Shown piece after piece: positions 34,929 through 43,574 of a stretch of 64,000 nucleotides of DNA. Numbering within the stretch: position 1 is the stretch's first letter; each line of letters begins with the position of its first letter. The notes under the pieces were generated by a model that made no database searches, had not been told where the DNA came from, and saw nothing but the letters and a program-made list of their open reading frames with translations. This DNA is from Alphaproteobacteria bacterium (GTDB lineage: Bacteria; Pseudomonadota; Alphaproteobacteria; Rhizobiales; JAJFHC01). Made by a program: the position numbers and the translations under genes. Location of the stretch: assembly GCA_021775805.1 (NCBI GenBank), contig JAJFHD010000068.1, positions 44,409 through 108,408 on the forward strand. The letters run 5' to 3'.

Positions 34929-35963
34929 ATGCGCGCCTTGACGATACACGCAGCTAAGGACCTCAGGGTCGAGACGTCTTCAGTTGCCGACCCCGGGCCC
35001 GGCGAGGTGCGGATCGCGGTCAGGACCGGTGGCATCTGCGGATCGGATCTGCATTACTACAATCACGGCGGTTTCGGGTCGGTACGGTTGCGCGAGCCCA
35101 TGATTCTGGGCCATGAGGTGGCGGGTGTGGTTGCCGATACCGGCAACGGCGTACACTCGGTGAAGCCCGGTGACCTGGTAGCGGTCAATCCCAGCCGGCC
35201 TTGCGGCGCCTGCCGGTTTTGCGACGCGGGCCATTTCAACCATTGCCTCAACATGCGGTTTTATGGGTCTGCGATGCCGTTCCCTCATGTACAGGGGGCG
35301 TTTCGTGACAGGCTCGTGGTTGATGAAGCGCAGTGCTTTGCCGTGAGCGAAGGTGTCTCCGCCGGCAATGCCGCGATGGCGGAACCTTTAAGCGTCTGCC
35401 TGCATGCCGTTGCCCAGGCCGGAAACGTGGAAGGCCGGCGTCTGTTGATCACAGGATGCGGGCCGATCGGCGCCTTGTGCGTGATGGCGGCAAGACATGC
35501 GGGTGCGGCTGAAATTACGGTGACCGATCTGACAGATTCCGCCTTGGCGTTTGCCGCCCGGGTTGGTGCGGACCGAACCATCAATATGGCCAAGGACGCA
35601 GGTGCACTGAAGCCGTTCGCGGAAGAGAAGGGGTACTTTGATCTGGCGATTGAAGCCTCCGGCAGTGGCCAGGCGCTGGCGTCGGCGCTCGGGTTGCTGC
35701 GCCCCAGGGGCACACTGGTTCAGTTGGGGCTGGGCGGTGAGATGACAGTGGCGATGAATGCGCTGGTTTCCAAGGAGATTGTTCTCAAGGGCAGTTTCCG
35801 GTTTCACGAGGACTTCGGCCGGGCCGTGACCCTGATCAATGCCGGGGAGATCGATGTGGCTTCGCTGATTTCCGAAACGGTGCCGGTGGAAGATGCTGTG
35901 GCGGCATTCGACCTTGCCAGTGACCGGTCGCAGGCGATGAAGGTCCAGCTACTGTTTAATTGA
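34929..35963 (+). CDS. idnD: L-idonate 5-dehydrogenase-like zinc alcohol dehydrogenase
   Basis: ATG 34929 gives 344 residues. The medium-chain dehydrogenase layout is clear: catalytic zinc residues in 'GGICGSDLHYY' and 'LGHEVAGVV', the four-cysteine structural zinc site 'CGACRFCDAGHFNHC', and a Rossmann domain 'LLITGCGPIGALCVMAARHAG'. 'DLHYYNHGGFGSVRLREPMILGHE' is the typical IdnD sequence. It oxidises L-idonate to 5-ketogluconate, the substrate of the IdnO-like enzyme next door. Confidence 0.87.
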   Translation: MRALTIHAAKDLRVETSSVADPGPGEVRIAVRTGGICGSDLHYYNHGGFGSVRLREPMILGHEVAGVVADTGNGVHSVKPGDLVAVNPSRPCGACRFCDAGHFNHCLNMRFYGSAMPFPHVQGAFRDRLVVDEAQCFAVSEGVSAGNAAMAEPLSVCLHAVAQAGNVEGRRLLITGCGPIGALCVMAARHAGAAEITVTDLTDSALAFAARVGADRTINMAKDAGALKPFAEEKGYFDLAIEASGSGQALASALGLLRPRGTLVQLGLGGEMTVAMNALVSKEIVLKGSFRFHEDFGRAVTLINAGEIDVASLISETVPVEDAVAAFDLASDRSQAMKVQLLFN

Positions 35964-36021
35964 CCCGCATGATAGGATGTAACAGGCGTGTAGTGGCAGT
36001 GACGGTGGCAAGCGGACATCA

Positions 36022-36231
36022 ATGAGGTTCTTTCAAAACTGCATGACCATGCTTCGACAAGCGGTGTCGGGTGCGCGTTTCGGTGCCATCGGTGCGCAGC
36101 GCCTGTCGGATTCCCATAGCGCCAAAGCCTCGACACTCAAATGCCGCAACTGTGGGTCGCAACTGGACTACACCGACATTGCCTGCCCGGCGTGTCGCCG
36201 CAAAGTTGTTCGTTTCACGCTGTCCACCTGA
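36022..36231 (+). CDS. small zinc-ribbon protein (69 aa)
   Basis: The frame contains two CxxC pairs: 'LKCRNCGSQLDYTDIACPACRRKVVRFTL'. This is a compact zinc ribbon, preceded by a basic 35-residue segment. The start could be ATG 36022, 36043 or 36049; none has a good ribosome site. It is 31 bp upstream of the spermidine-synthase-like gene and may be co-transcribed. The role is unknown; protein or RNA binding is usual for such ribbons. Confidence 0.55.
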   Translation: MRFFQNCMTMLRQAVSGARFGAIGAQRLSDSHSAKASTLKCRNCGSQLDYTDIACPACRRKVVRFTLST

Positions 36232-36262
36232 TGGCAATTGCGGTGACAGGAACGAAATCCCC

Positions 36263-36985
36263 ATGAGTTTATATTTCGAGGAACTCGATTACCGGCCGAC
36301 GCCGATTGGCGCCTTGAGCCTGCGCCGCCGCCGGGACCTGTCGTCCGGTGCCGATATCTTCGAGATCAAGCTTGGCGACGATTACCTGATGTCGAGCCAG
36401 TTCACCGCATCCGAGATCGCACTGGCGCGTCTGGGGCTTGCGGGAGTCGACCGCAGTGGGCTTGATGTGGTGGTTGGAGGGCTCGGGCTCGGTTATACTG
36501 CGCGCACGGTTCTGGAGCATGACAAGGTCGGCTCACTGCTGGTTGTCGAGGCGCTTGAAGCGGTTGTCGACTGGCATGAGACGGGCATGCTGCCGCTAGG
36601 GGAGGGCCTTTGTGAGGACGCGCGGTGCCGGTTCGTGCATGGCGATTTTTTTGGCCTTGCGGGATCTGCCGATGGCTTTGATCCCAATCAACCGGGCCGG
36701 CGGTTCGATGCCATTCTGGTCGACATAGACCACTCGCCGGACTTCTTTCTCGATCCTTCGAACGCGGCCTTCTACACGCCGGCGGGCCTGGCGCGGCTGG
36801 CGCTCCATCTGCAGCCCGGTGGTGTCTTCGGGCTGTGGTCGAACGACCTTCCTGACGATGCATTCACCGCCCGGCTGAAAGATGTCTTTGCCGAGGCACG
36901 TGCTGAGCGGGTGACATTTCACAACCCGCTTCAGGACAACGAATTTACTCAAACCGTTTACCTGGCCAGGCCAGGTGGAAAATGA
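36263..36985 (+). CDS. spermidine-synthase-like (PABS fold) protein
   Basis: ATG 36263 gives 240 residues; the frame is open further upstream over the zinc-ribbon gene but is not coding there. 'DLSSGADIFEIKLGDDYLMSSQFTASEIALARLGL', 'DVVVGGLGLGYTARTVLEHDKVGSLLVVEALEAVVDWHETGMLPLG' and 'FDAILVDIDHSPDFFLDP' follow the spermine/spermidine synthase fold with the SAM-type glycine loop (GGLGLGYTA) and the acidic residue at 'VVEA'. The catalytic Asp of true synthases (usually D-x-x-D-P) is seen here as 'DIDHSP', so the substrate may differ. The stop overlaps the next ATG. Confidence 0.78.
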   Translation: MSLYFEELDYRPTPIGALSLRRRRDLSSGADIFEIKLGDDYLMSSQFTASEIALARLGLAGVDRSGLDVVVGGLGLGYTARTVLEHDKVGSLLVVEALEAVVDWHETGMLPLGEGLCEDARCRFVHGDFFGLAGSADGFDPNQPGRRFDAILVDIDHSPDFFLDPSNAAFYTPAGLARLALHLQPGGVFGLWSNDLPDDAFTARLKDVFAEARAERVTFHNPLQDNEFTQTVYLARPGGK

Positions 36986-37668
36986 TGACGCCGGACTGCC
37001 CGGTATGCCGTTCTCCGCAGGCGGCGTTCTTCATGTCCATCAAGGGGAGCGATTACTGGCGCTGTAGCAATTGCGAGGCAACCTTCCTTGCTCCAGGTCA
37101 GCGGCTTTCGCCGAGTGAAGAGCGTGCCCATTATCTTCATCACGAGAACGATCCGGACGACCCGCGCTACCGCAAGTTTCTGTCCAGGCTGACCGTACCT
37201 CTGCTTGAGAAACTGAAAACCGGCATGGTCGGGCTGGACTATGGTTGCGGTCCGGGACCTGCGCTTGCGGCAGTGCTCGGCGACAACGGTTTCCACATGG
37301 ACCTGTACGATCCGTTCTTCTACCCCGATCCGCAACCGCTCGATCGAACATACGATTTCATTACGTGTACGGAAACTGCAGAGCATTTTCATCGGCCTGC
37401 GGCAGAATTCGACCGGCTCGGTTCCTTGCTGCGCCCTGGCGGCTGGCTTGCGGTGATGACCTGCTTCCAGACTGACGACGACCGGTTTGCCAACTGGCAC
37501 TACCGCCTCGATCCGACACATGTGGTGTTTTACCGGGACGTCACGTTGCGGGCGATTGCCGTGCAGCGTGGATGGACTTGCGAGATTCCGCTGAAAGACG
37601 TTGCCCTGATGCACAGGCCCGAATCCGGGAGACCGCCGACCAAGACGACGGAGGAAGACTCAGTGTAG
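36982..37668 (+). CDS. zinc-ribbon class I methyltransferase
   Basis: 228 residues, coupled to the preceding gene by ATGA. The N-terminus has a zinc ribbon ('CPVCRSPQ...WRCSNCEATFL'), and the body is a Methyltransf_23-type domain: 'GLDYGCGPGPALAAVLGDNGFHMDLYDPFFYPD', 'YDFITCTETAEHFHRPAAEFDRLGSLLRPGGWLAVMT', and 'HYRLDPTHVVFY'. This arrangement is common in alphaproteobacterial methyltransferases of unknown substrate. It probably works with the PABS-like protein. Confidence 0.86.
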   Translation: MMTPDCPVCRSPQAAFFMSIKGSDYWRCSNCEATFLAPGQRLSPSEERAHYLHHENDPDDPRYRKFLSRLTVPLLEKLKTGMVGLDYGCGPGPALAAVLGDNGFHMDLYDPFFYPDPQPLDRTYDFITCTETAEHFHRPAAEFDRLGSLLRPGGWLAVMTCFQTDDDRFANWHYRLDPTHVVFYRDVTLRAIAVQRGWTCEIPLKDVALMHRPESGRPPTKTTEEDSV

Positions 37669-37742
37669 TTTGTTCTTGCAGCACCTATGGGCGTCCGATT
37701 TTCTTTTGTACGGTGCGCACAACATAGATTCAGGAGCCGTCA

Positions 37743-39221
37743 TTGAAACTTTCACATCCTCCCCACGACGTCATGTCGGCCGCTTCGGCGTTTGACGACC
37801 CAGGTGCCGCAGTCGACAGACTGTGCGAAATCTACGGTCAGGCACAAACACTGCTGCAGGCGCATTTCGACCGGTTCGTATCAGCTGAAGGCGGTCTCCA
37901 CAAAGCCGATGCGCGCTATCCTTATCTGTGGATCGACGTGCCTGAAATCGACCATCGCGACGCCGGGCCGTTGTCCTATGGGTCGGTCTCATGGGCCGGA
38001 CAGTTTGGCGTTACGATTACGGCGCCCGATCTGTTGCGGGAGTATTATCTGGATCAGATCTCGCTCCTGATCGAAAACCACGGTGTGCCGGTCTGGATTG
38101 GAATTTCGAAACGCCAGATCCCACTGACTTTCGCTCTCGAGAGCCTGACAACCGATCTGCGTCAGGAACAGGTGGCTGACCTCACCCGGTATTTTCACAT
38201 GCCGATCCTGGCCGAAATCAAAGACGATGTTGCCAACGGGCTTTACCGCAGCACGCCGGGCGCTGTACAGCCGCTTGCGCTTTTCGATGCCGAGCGGGTG
38301 GACTATTCCCTGTCGCGGCTGCGTCACTACACCGGCACCCAGCCGGAACATTTTCAGCGCTTCGTCCTGTTCACCAATTACCAGCGTTACGTGGACGAGT
38401 TCATCGAGTACGGCATGACCGAGGTGACCAACGGCACGACGTTCCAGTCGTTTGTGGAACCGGGCGATGCAATCCACTGCAATCCGAATATGACCGATAC
38501 GGTGTCGTGCGGGGAACCGGTGGCCCGTCTGCCTCAGATGCCCGCCTACCACCTGACCAAGAATGATCACATGGGGGTCACGCTGGTCAACATTGGCGTG
38601 GGCCCGTCCAACGCCAAGACCATAACCGATCATGTGGCGGTGCTGCGGCCGCACTGCTGGGTGATGGTCGGCCATTGCGGCGGTTTGAGGAACACCCAGA
38701 GACTTGGGGATTATGTGCTGGCGCACGCCTATGCGCGGCTTGACCATGTGCTCGACCATGACCTGCCGCTGGAAGTCCCCGTACCGGCAATCGCCGAGGT
38801 CCAGGTCGCGCTGACGGCGGCCGTCGGCAAGGTCAGCGGTCTGTCGGGCGGTGAGCTCAAGCAGCGCCTGCGCACTGGAACCGTGGTCTCAACGGATGAT
38901 CGCGACTGGGAACTCCGCCACGACGAGCTCTCGACTTTCTTCAACCAGTCCCGGGCAATTGCGGTCGACATGGAGTCTGCAACGATTGCCGCCAACGGTT
39001 TCCGGCTTCGTGTGCCCTATGGAACGCTGTTATGCGTGTCCGACAAACCGCTTCACGGCGAGATAAAACTGCCGGGCATGGCCAATGCCTTTTATGCCGA
39101 ACGGGTGAGCCAGCATCTGAAGATCTGTCTTGAGGCGGTCGACACCATGCGCGAAGGCGTTGCCCACCAGTCCCTGCATTCGCGCAAGCTCAGAAGTTTC
39201 GACGAGCCGCCGTTCCGGTAG
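37743..39221 (+). CDS. amn: AMP nucleosidase
   Basis: A TTG at 37743 with CAGGAG seven bases upstream is the best start; ATG 37773 is the alternative. The product is 492 residues, like E. coli Amn (484). The N-terminal regulatory domain ('YPYLWIDVPEIDHRDAGPLSYGSVSWAGQFGVTITAPDLLREYY') and the phosphorylase-like catalytic domain ('HCWVMVGHCGGLRNTQRLGDYVLAHAYARLDHVLD', 'AVDMESATIAANGFRLRVPYGTLLCVSDKPLHGEIKLPG') are complete. It hydrolyses AMP to adenine and ribose-5-phosphate in the cytoplasm. Confidence 0.95.
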   Translation: MKLSHPPHDVMSAASAFDDPGAAVDRLCEIYGQAQTLLQAHFDRFVSAEGGLHKADARYPYLWIDVPEIDHRDAGPLSYGSVSWAGQFGVTITAPDLLREYYLDQISLLIENHGVPVWIGISKRQIPLTFALESLTTDLRQEQVADLTRYFHMPILAEIKDDVANGLYRSTPGAVQPLALFDAERVDYSLSRLRHYTGTQPEHFQRFVLFTNYQRYVDEFIEYGMTEVTNGTTFQSFVEPGDAIHCNPNMTDTVSCGEPVARLPQMPAYHLTKNDHMGVTLVNIGVGPSNAKTITDHVAVLRPHCWVMVGHCGGLRNTQRLGDYVLAHAYARLDHVLDHDLPLEVPVPAIAEVQVALTAAVGKVSGLSGGELKQRLRTGTVVSTDDRDWELRHDELSTFFNQSRAIAVDMESATIAANGFRLRVPYGTLLCVSDKPLHGEIKLPGMANAFYAERVSQHLKICLEAVDTMREGVAHQSLHSRKLRSFDEPPFR

Positions 39222-39609
39222 GACAGTCGGGGTGGCCCGACACTCCCGTCATATCATCCGCCGGCGCGGGCTGACACAGGATCTTCCGTTCACCGGACTC
39301 GACCCGGTGCCCACTCGCTTTCGCGCCCGTGGATTGCATTGGTGTTGAAGAAAGTGGAGGGGCGAGCAGTTCCCGGATCGCGCTGGCGCTTGTCCGGGAA
39401 ACGATTGTTTTGGTGTTCAATTGCTTAGTCATTGTCCTTTTGCCGCCGGCGCGACGTTCGCCTCTGTTCCACTTCAGCGAAGAGAACGGACGAGAGGTCC
39501 AATGGCATGCATTGGCTCCAAATAATGGATCTGCCGGCTCGAAATATAATATTTTTCAAAAGCACGGAAGTTTGGCACTTTGTCTGCCGGCATACAGGGA
39601 GACCAGATA
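39222..39609. other. 388-base intergenic region
   Basis: A GTCGGG/CCCGAC hairpin directly after amn (39226-39241) may end that transcript. The right part becomes AT-rich (AAATATAATATTTTTC near 39542) and probably holds the promoter of the HpaB-type operon. No gene is supported. Confidence 0.5.
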
Positions 39610-41145
39610 ATGATCCGGACAGGAAAACAATATATCGATTCCATCCGCGACGGCCGCGAGGTCTACGTCAACGGCGAGCGGGTCAAGGATGTTGCGACCC
39701 ATCCGATGTTCAAGCCGCTGGTCGATATCCGGGCGCGCATCTATGACATGCAGCACGACGAGGCCACCAGCGATATCATGACCGTCGAACAGGACGGCGA
39801 GATCAACGCGATCGGCAACGCGCTTCCCCGAACGCAGGAAGACTGGTGGAAGAAGCGCCGGGCAACAGACCGGATGATGGAAGAGATCGGTGGCGTCGTC
39901 ACCCGTGTCGGCGACGAGACGGTCGGCGAGATGTGGTCGCTCTATGACGGCCAGGATGTGCTCAACGAGGTCGACCCCCAGTTTTCAAAGAACATTGAGA
40001 ACCATATCCATTCGGTGCTCGGGCAAGACCCGTTTCACGTCTCCGCCAATACCGATCCCAAAGGCGACCGGTCCAAGGCGCCACAGGATCAGGACCCGGA
40101 CATGCTGCTGCATGTGGTCAAAGAAACCGACGCCGGGATCGTTGTGCGCGGTGCAAAGTATGAGACCGCGGCAGCCTATGCCAATCAGGCCTTCACCAAG
40201 CCGACGATTGCCAACTGGGGCAACGAAGCGCTCAGCGATTATGCGGTCGGCTTCATCTGCGATCTCGGCTCGCCAAATCTGAAATTCATCTGCCGCACCG
40301 GATTTGCGGGCCGCGCAGACGAGAAGGACTATCCCCTGTCCAACCGTTTCGACGAAGTCGATACCATCGTTATCTTCGACAATGTGCTGATCCCGTGGGA
40401 GAATGTGCTGTTCTATCGCCACACCAAGGCGGCGACGTTCATCCGCGCGACACTGCACCGGTATTCCGCGTTTGCGTTCGTGCAACGTAACCTGAAACTC
40501 ACCGACATGATGATCGGTGCTGCCCTGTTCAACGTGCGTCAGACCGGCCTTGAGAAACAGCAGGCGGTCCAGGAGAAGCTGGCACAGCTGGCGGTCTACC
40601 GCGAGGGCATCAACGCCCACCTCACGGCCGCCATCGCGCTTGGCGAAGAATCGCCGGCAGGCCTCATGATGCCGAACCAGTCGTTGCTCTATACCGGACG
40701 GGTCCACGCCTGTACGCAGCTTCATCACATGATGCACATTGCGCGGGAACTGTGCGGCGGCCAGATATGCGTGACGCCCGATCACGGAGCATTCGAGTCG
40801 CCCGAAACCAAGCCCTGGATGGAAAAATACTACTCGATCAACGAAAGCTGGGTGTCCGACGACCGACGCAAGCTGCTGGCGTTCGCCCGCGACCTGCTGA
40901 ACTCCGATTATGCCGGTCATCGCCTGACGTTCCAGCTGTTTGCCCAATCGGCGCCGTTTGCTCACCTGGGGGCGGTGTACCGGAATTTCGATTGGGGCGG
41001 GCCGCTTCGTTTCGTCCACAAGGCCGCCGATCTGTCCGACAATGTCATCGAAGGCAAAGAAGAGGGCAATCAGGACCGCACGATCAGTAAATGGTTCACC
41101 GATAACGCGTCGGCGCAGTCGCGCAAACCGGGTACGGTGGCCTGA
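39610..41145 (+). CDS. 4-hydroxyphenylacetate 3-monooxygenase-type (HpaB) oxygenase
   Basis: ATG 39610 follows AGGGAGACC. The 511-residue protein begins 'MIRTGKQYIDSIRDGREVYVNGERVKDVATHP', the HpaB N-terminal signature, followed by the acyl-CoA-dehydrogenase-like fold with 'FDEVDTIVIFDNVLIPWENVLFYRH', 'RYSAFAFVQRNLKLTDMMIGAA' and 'CGGQICVTPDHGAFESPETKPWMEKYY'. Such oxygenases use FADH2 from a separate reductase to hydroxylate phenols or related heterocycles. No reductase gene is nearby. RidA and DUF1028 genes downstream argue for a nitrogen-containing substrate. Confidence 0.9.
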   Translation: MIRTGKQYIDSIRDGREVYVNGERVKDVATHPMFKPLVDIRARIYDMQHDEATSDIMTVEQDGEINAIGNALPRTQEDWWKKRRATDRMMEEIGGVVTRVGDETVGEMWSLYDGQDVLNEVDPQFSKNIENHIHSVLGQDPFHVSANTDPKGDRSKAPQDQDPDMLLHVVKETDAGIVVRGAKYETAAAYANQAFTKPTIANWGNEALSDYAVGFICDLGSPNLKFICRTGFAGRADEKDYPLSNRFDEVDTIVIFDNVLIPWENVLFYRHTKAATFIRATLHRYSAFAFVQRNLKLTDMMIGAALFNVRQTGLEKQQAVQEKLAQLAVYREGINAHLTAAIALGEESPAGLMMPNQSLLYTGRVHACTQLHHMMHIARELCGGQICVTPDHGAFESPETKPWMEKYYSINESWVSDDRRKLLAFARDLLNSDYAGHRLTFQLFAQSAPFAHLGAVYRNFDWGGPLRFVHKAADLSDNVIEGKEEGNQDRTISKWFTDNASAQSRKPGTVA

Positions 41146-41276
41146 AGTCCGGCACGGGAAAGGGAACCTATGCGATCAGCGGCTCACCGGACGACACGCC
41201 TTGCCGCGATCTTTGCCGAACAATACCGGCGGTACAATTCAGATCAAACTAAAAACACATGTTGGGAGACGATGCC

Positions 41277-41693
41277 ATGGCGCACAGGCGCATTCGACCG
41301 TTCAATACCAAAGACACCTATCCGGAGCAAAATCTCGACAACGACCTTTGTCAGGCGGTAGTCGCCGGCGACACGATATATCTGCGCGGACAGGTCGCCC
41401 AGGATCTGGACACCCGTGAGAATGTCGGGGTTGGCGATCCGGTGGCCCAGACCCACAAGGTCATGCAGAACATCGAACTGCTTCTGGACGAATGCGGCGG
41501 CCGCATGGAGTATGTGACCAAGCTGGTAATCTATCTGACCGACATCCGCTATCGCGAGGCGGTCTACCGGACCATGGGGACCTACATCAAGGGGGTGCAT
41601 CCCTGCTGTACCGGACTGGTGGTGGTGGCCCTTGCCAGGCCGGAATGGGTGGTGGAGATTGATGCCACTGCCGTAATTCCGCAGGAGGATTGA
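41277..41693 (+). CDS. RidA/YjgF-family protein
   Basis: ATG 41277 (after GGGAGACGATGCC) gives 138 residues. 'CQAVVAGDTIYLRGQVAQDLDTREN', 'QTHKVMQNIELLLDECGGRMEYVTKLVIYLTDIRYREAVYRTMGTYI' and 'TGLVVVALARPEWVVEIDATAVIP' match the family, with the substrate Arg near 'ALARPEWVVEIDA'. RidA proteins hydrolyse reactive enamines and imines; operon versions assist catabolic pathways. It is followed by DUF1028 after six bases. Confidence 0.9.
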   Translation: MAHRRIRPFNTKDTYPEQNLDNDLCQAVVAGDTIYLRGQVAQDLDTRENVGVGDPVAQTHKVMQNIELLLDECGGRMEYVTKLVIYLTDIRYREAVYRTMGTYIKGVHPCCTGLVVVALARPEWVVEIDATAVIPQED

Positions 41694-41699
41694 TGCGCC

Positions 41700-42377
41700 A
41701 TGACATTTTCCGTTGCTGCCCGATGCGAACGGACCGGCATGTTCGGTCTCGCGGTGTCTTCGTCGTCGCCGGCTGTTGCCGCGCGCTGTGCCTTCGCGCG
41801 CGCCGGAGTCGGGGCGGTCGCCAGCCAGAACATCACAGACCCGTCGCTTGGTGACCGGTGTCTTGACCTGATGGCTCTGGGGGCTTCCGCGCAGCAGGCC
41901 ATGGACACGATCACAGGGTCCGCTGAACACATCGGCTTTCGTCAGTTGACCGCTGTGGACAAGCAGGGCGGCACTGCGGGCTACTCGGGAGAACATACAC
42001 TTGGCGTCAACGCGGTGGCACACGGGATTGATGTTGTCTGTGCCGGGAACCTGTTGGCAACGCCGGATGTTCCTGCTGCGATGGTTGCCGCATTCGAGGC
42101 CGGCGACGGTCATCTGGGCGAACGCCTGCTGGCGGTCATGCAGGCCGGGCTGGATGCCGGAGGGGAGGCCGGGCCGGTGCATTCGGCCGGGCTGCTGGTG
42201 GTCGATGCGGTGAGCTGGCCGGTGGCGAGCCTGCGTGTGGATTGGCACGAGGACGGCGATCCTATCGGCGAGTTGAAGAAAGTGTGGGATGTTTATGTGC
42301 CGCAACTTGACGACTATGTGACCCGCGCCCTCAACCCCTCAGCCGCACCGGGATACGGCGTTCCCGGCGACCCCTGA
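41700..42377 (+). CDS. DUF1028 family protein
   Basis: 225 residues. 'FSVAARCERTGMFGLAVSSSSPAVAARCAFARAGVGAVASQNITDPSLGDRCLDLMALGASAQQAMD' and 'RQLTAVDKQGGTAGYSGEHTLG' are the standard DUF1028 features, a fold related to Ntn-hydrolases. The N-terminal Thr/Ser after Met is consistent ('MTFS'). Family members often occur beside RidA and amidohydrolases, suggesting hydrolysis of an amide intermediate. It lies between ridA and the LysR gene. Confidence 0.88.
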   Translation: MTFSVAARCERTGMFGLAVSSSSPAVAARCAFARAGVGAVASQNITDPSLGDRCLDLMALGASAQQAMDTITGSAEHIGFRQLTAVDKQGGTAGYSGEHTLGVNAVAHGIDVVCAGNLLATPDVPAAMVAAFEAGDGHLGERLLAVMQAGLDAGGEAGPVHSAGLLVVDAVSWPVASLRVDWHEDGDPIGELKKVWDVYVPQLDDYVTRALNPSAAPGYGVPGDP

Positions 42378-42396
42378 ACCGGGTGAACGGGTAGAC

Positions 42397-43320
42397 ATGC
42401 GGTTTACGCTGAAACATCTGGAGTATTTCGTGGCGGCTGCTGAGACCGGCAGCATCAAACTTGCCTCCGAAGTCATCCGGATATCCCAGCCGTCGATTTC
42501 GTCCGCAATCTCTCATCTCGAACGCGAACTCGGCGTGCAGTTGTTCGTGCGTCATCATGCGCAAGGGCTTTCGCTGACGTCGTCGGGCAAACGAATGATG
42601 CGCGAGGCGAAACTTCTGCTGCGCCAGGCCGAAGGGCTCTACACCCTGGCAGGCGAATTGTTGGATGACGTTAGTGGTCCGCTTTCGGTCGGGTGCTTTG
42701 TAACACTTGCACCAATGATCATGCCCGAACTCGGCCACACATTCACGCAAGCCCATCCCGCAGTGAAGCTCGCCATCACCGAGGGCGATCCCCGCAGCCT
42801 CCTGGAAGACCTGCGGCGGGTCGAGATCGACGTGGCGATCTGCTACGACCTGCAGGTGACCGACGATGTGGTCTTCGAGCCGCTCGCCAGCCTGCCGCCT
42901 CACGTGCTTCTGGCCAAGGACCATCCGCTTGCTTGCAAGAGCGCACTTTATCTTCGCGAGCTTGCCGACGAACCCATGATCCTGCTCGACCTGCCGTACA
43001 GTCGGGAATACTTCTTTGCCATGTTTCAGAGCGAGGAGATCAAGCCGAACGTCTATTCACGGTCCAAGAACCAGGAAGTCGTGCGGACGATGGTTGCCAA
43101 TGGATTCGGTTTCACGATCGCCAATGTCAGGCCACGCAACCTGACGGCCCTCGATGGCCGCGAGCTGGCCTCGGTGGCGCTTGCCGGTGACTACAAACCC
43201 ATGACAATCGGGATTGCCACGCTCAGGCAGGACCGCAAGCCGCGCATATTGGAGGCGTTCGAACAGCACTGCCGGACCATGATCACGGATGCTGGAATAC
43301 CCGGAATGCGGATGAACTGA
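42397..43320 (+). CDS. LysR-family regulator
   Basis: 307 residues with the LysR HTH 'FTLKHLEYFVAAAETGSIKLASEVIRISQPSISSAISHLERELGVQLFVRHHAQGLSLTSSGKRMM' and a periplasmic-binding-like effector domain ('VGCFVTLAPMIMPELGHTFTQAHPAVKLAITEGDPRSLLEDLRR'). It is the last gene of the HpaB-RidA-DUF1028 operon, 19 bp after DUF1028, on the same strand, which is unusual for LysR (normally divergent). It may regulate the operon from upstream of 39610. Confidence 0.92.
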   Translation: MRFTLKHLEYFVAAAETGSIKLASEVIRISQPSISSAISHLERELGVQLFVRHHAQGLSLTSSGKRMMREAKLLLRQAEGLYTLAGELLDDVSGPLSVGCFVTLAPMIMPELGHTFTQAHPAVKLAITEGDPRSLLEDLRRVEIDVAICYDLQVTDDVVFEPLASLPPHVLLAKDHPLACKSALYLRELADEPMILLDLPYSREYFFAMFQSEEIKPNVYSRSKNQEVVRTMVANGFGFTIANVRPRNLTALDGRELASVALAGDYKPMTIGIATLRQDRKPRILEAFEQHCRTMITDAGIPGMRMN

Positions 43321-43472
43321 CCGCCACTCTCTCCAGGGTCTGCGGGCTAAACTTTGGTTCAACAGCGGCCTCAATAAACCTTACGTCAATTGGAAAACTC
43401 GGTTCCGTGCGGAAAACATCCTCCGGCACGTTGTTTCAGGCGTGGTGATTCATCATCGCAGATCTTTGCCCA

Positions 43473-43500
43473 GGAGTTACGTGGGCATTCCCGGAGTTAC
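43473..43500. repeat. two GGAGTTAC direct repeats, 20-bp period
   Basis: GGAGTTAC occurs at 43473-43480 and 43493-43500, exactly two helical turns apart, 75 bases before the LuxR-type gene at 43575. It may be an activator site. Confidence 0.4.
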
Positions 43501-43574
43501 AGGAGCACCACGTCAACCAGTTGAACAGGTCGGGTCGTCGCGGTGCGGCCTCATGTTATTGAGGAGTAAACCTA

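Noticed and set aside
39985..41019. Minus-strand 344-codon frame inside the HpaB-type gene
   Set aside because: Antisense to a conserved protein; no ribosome site or family pattern.
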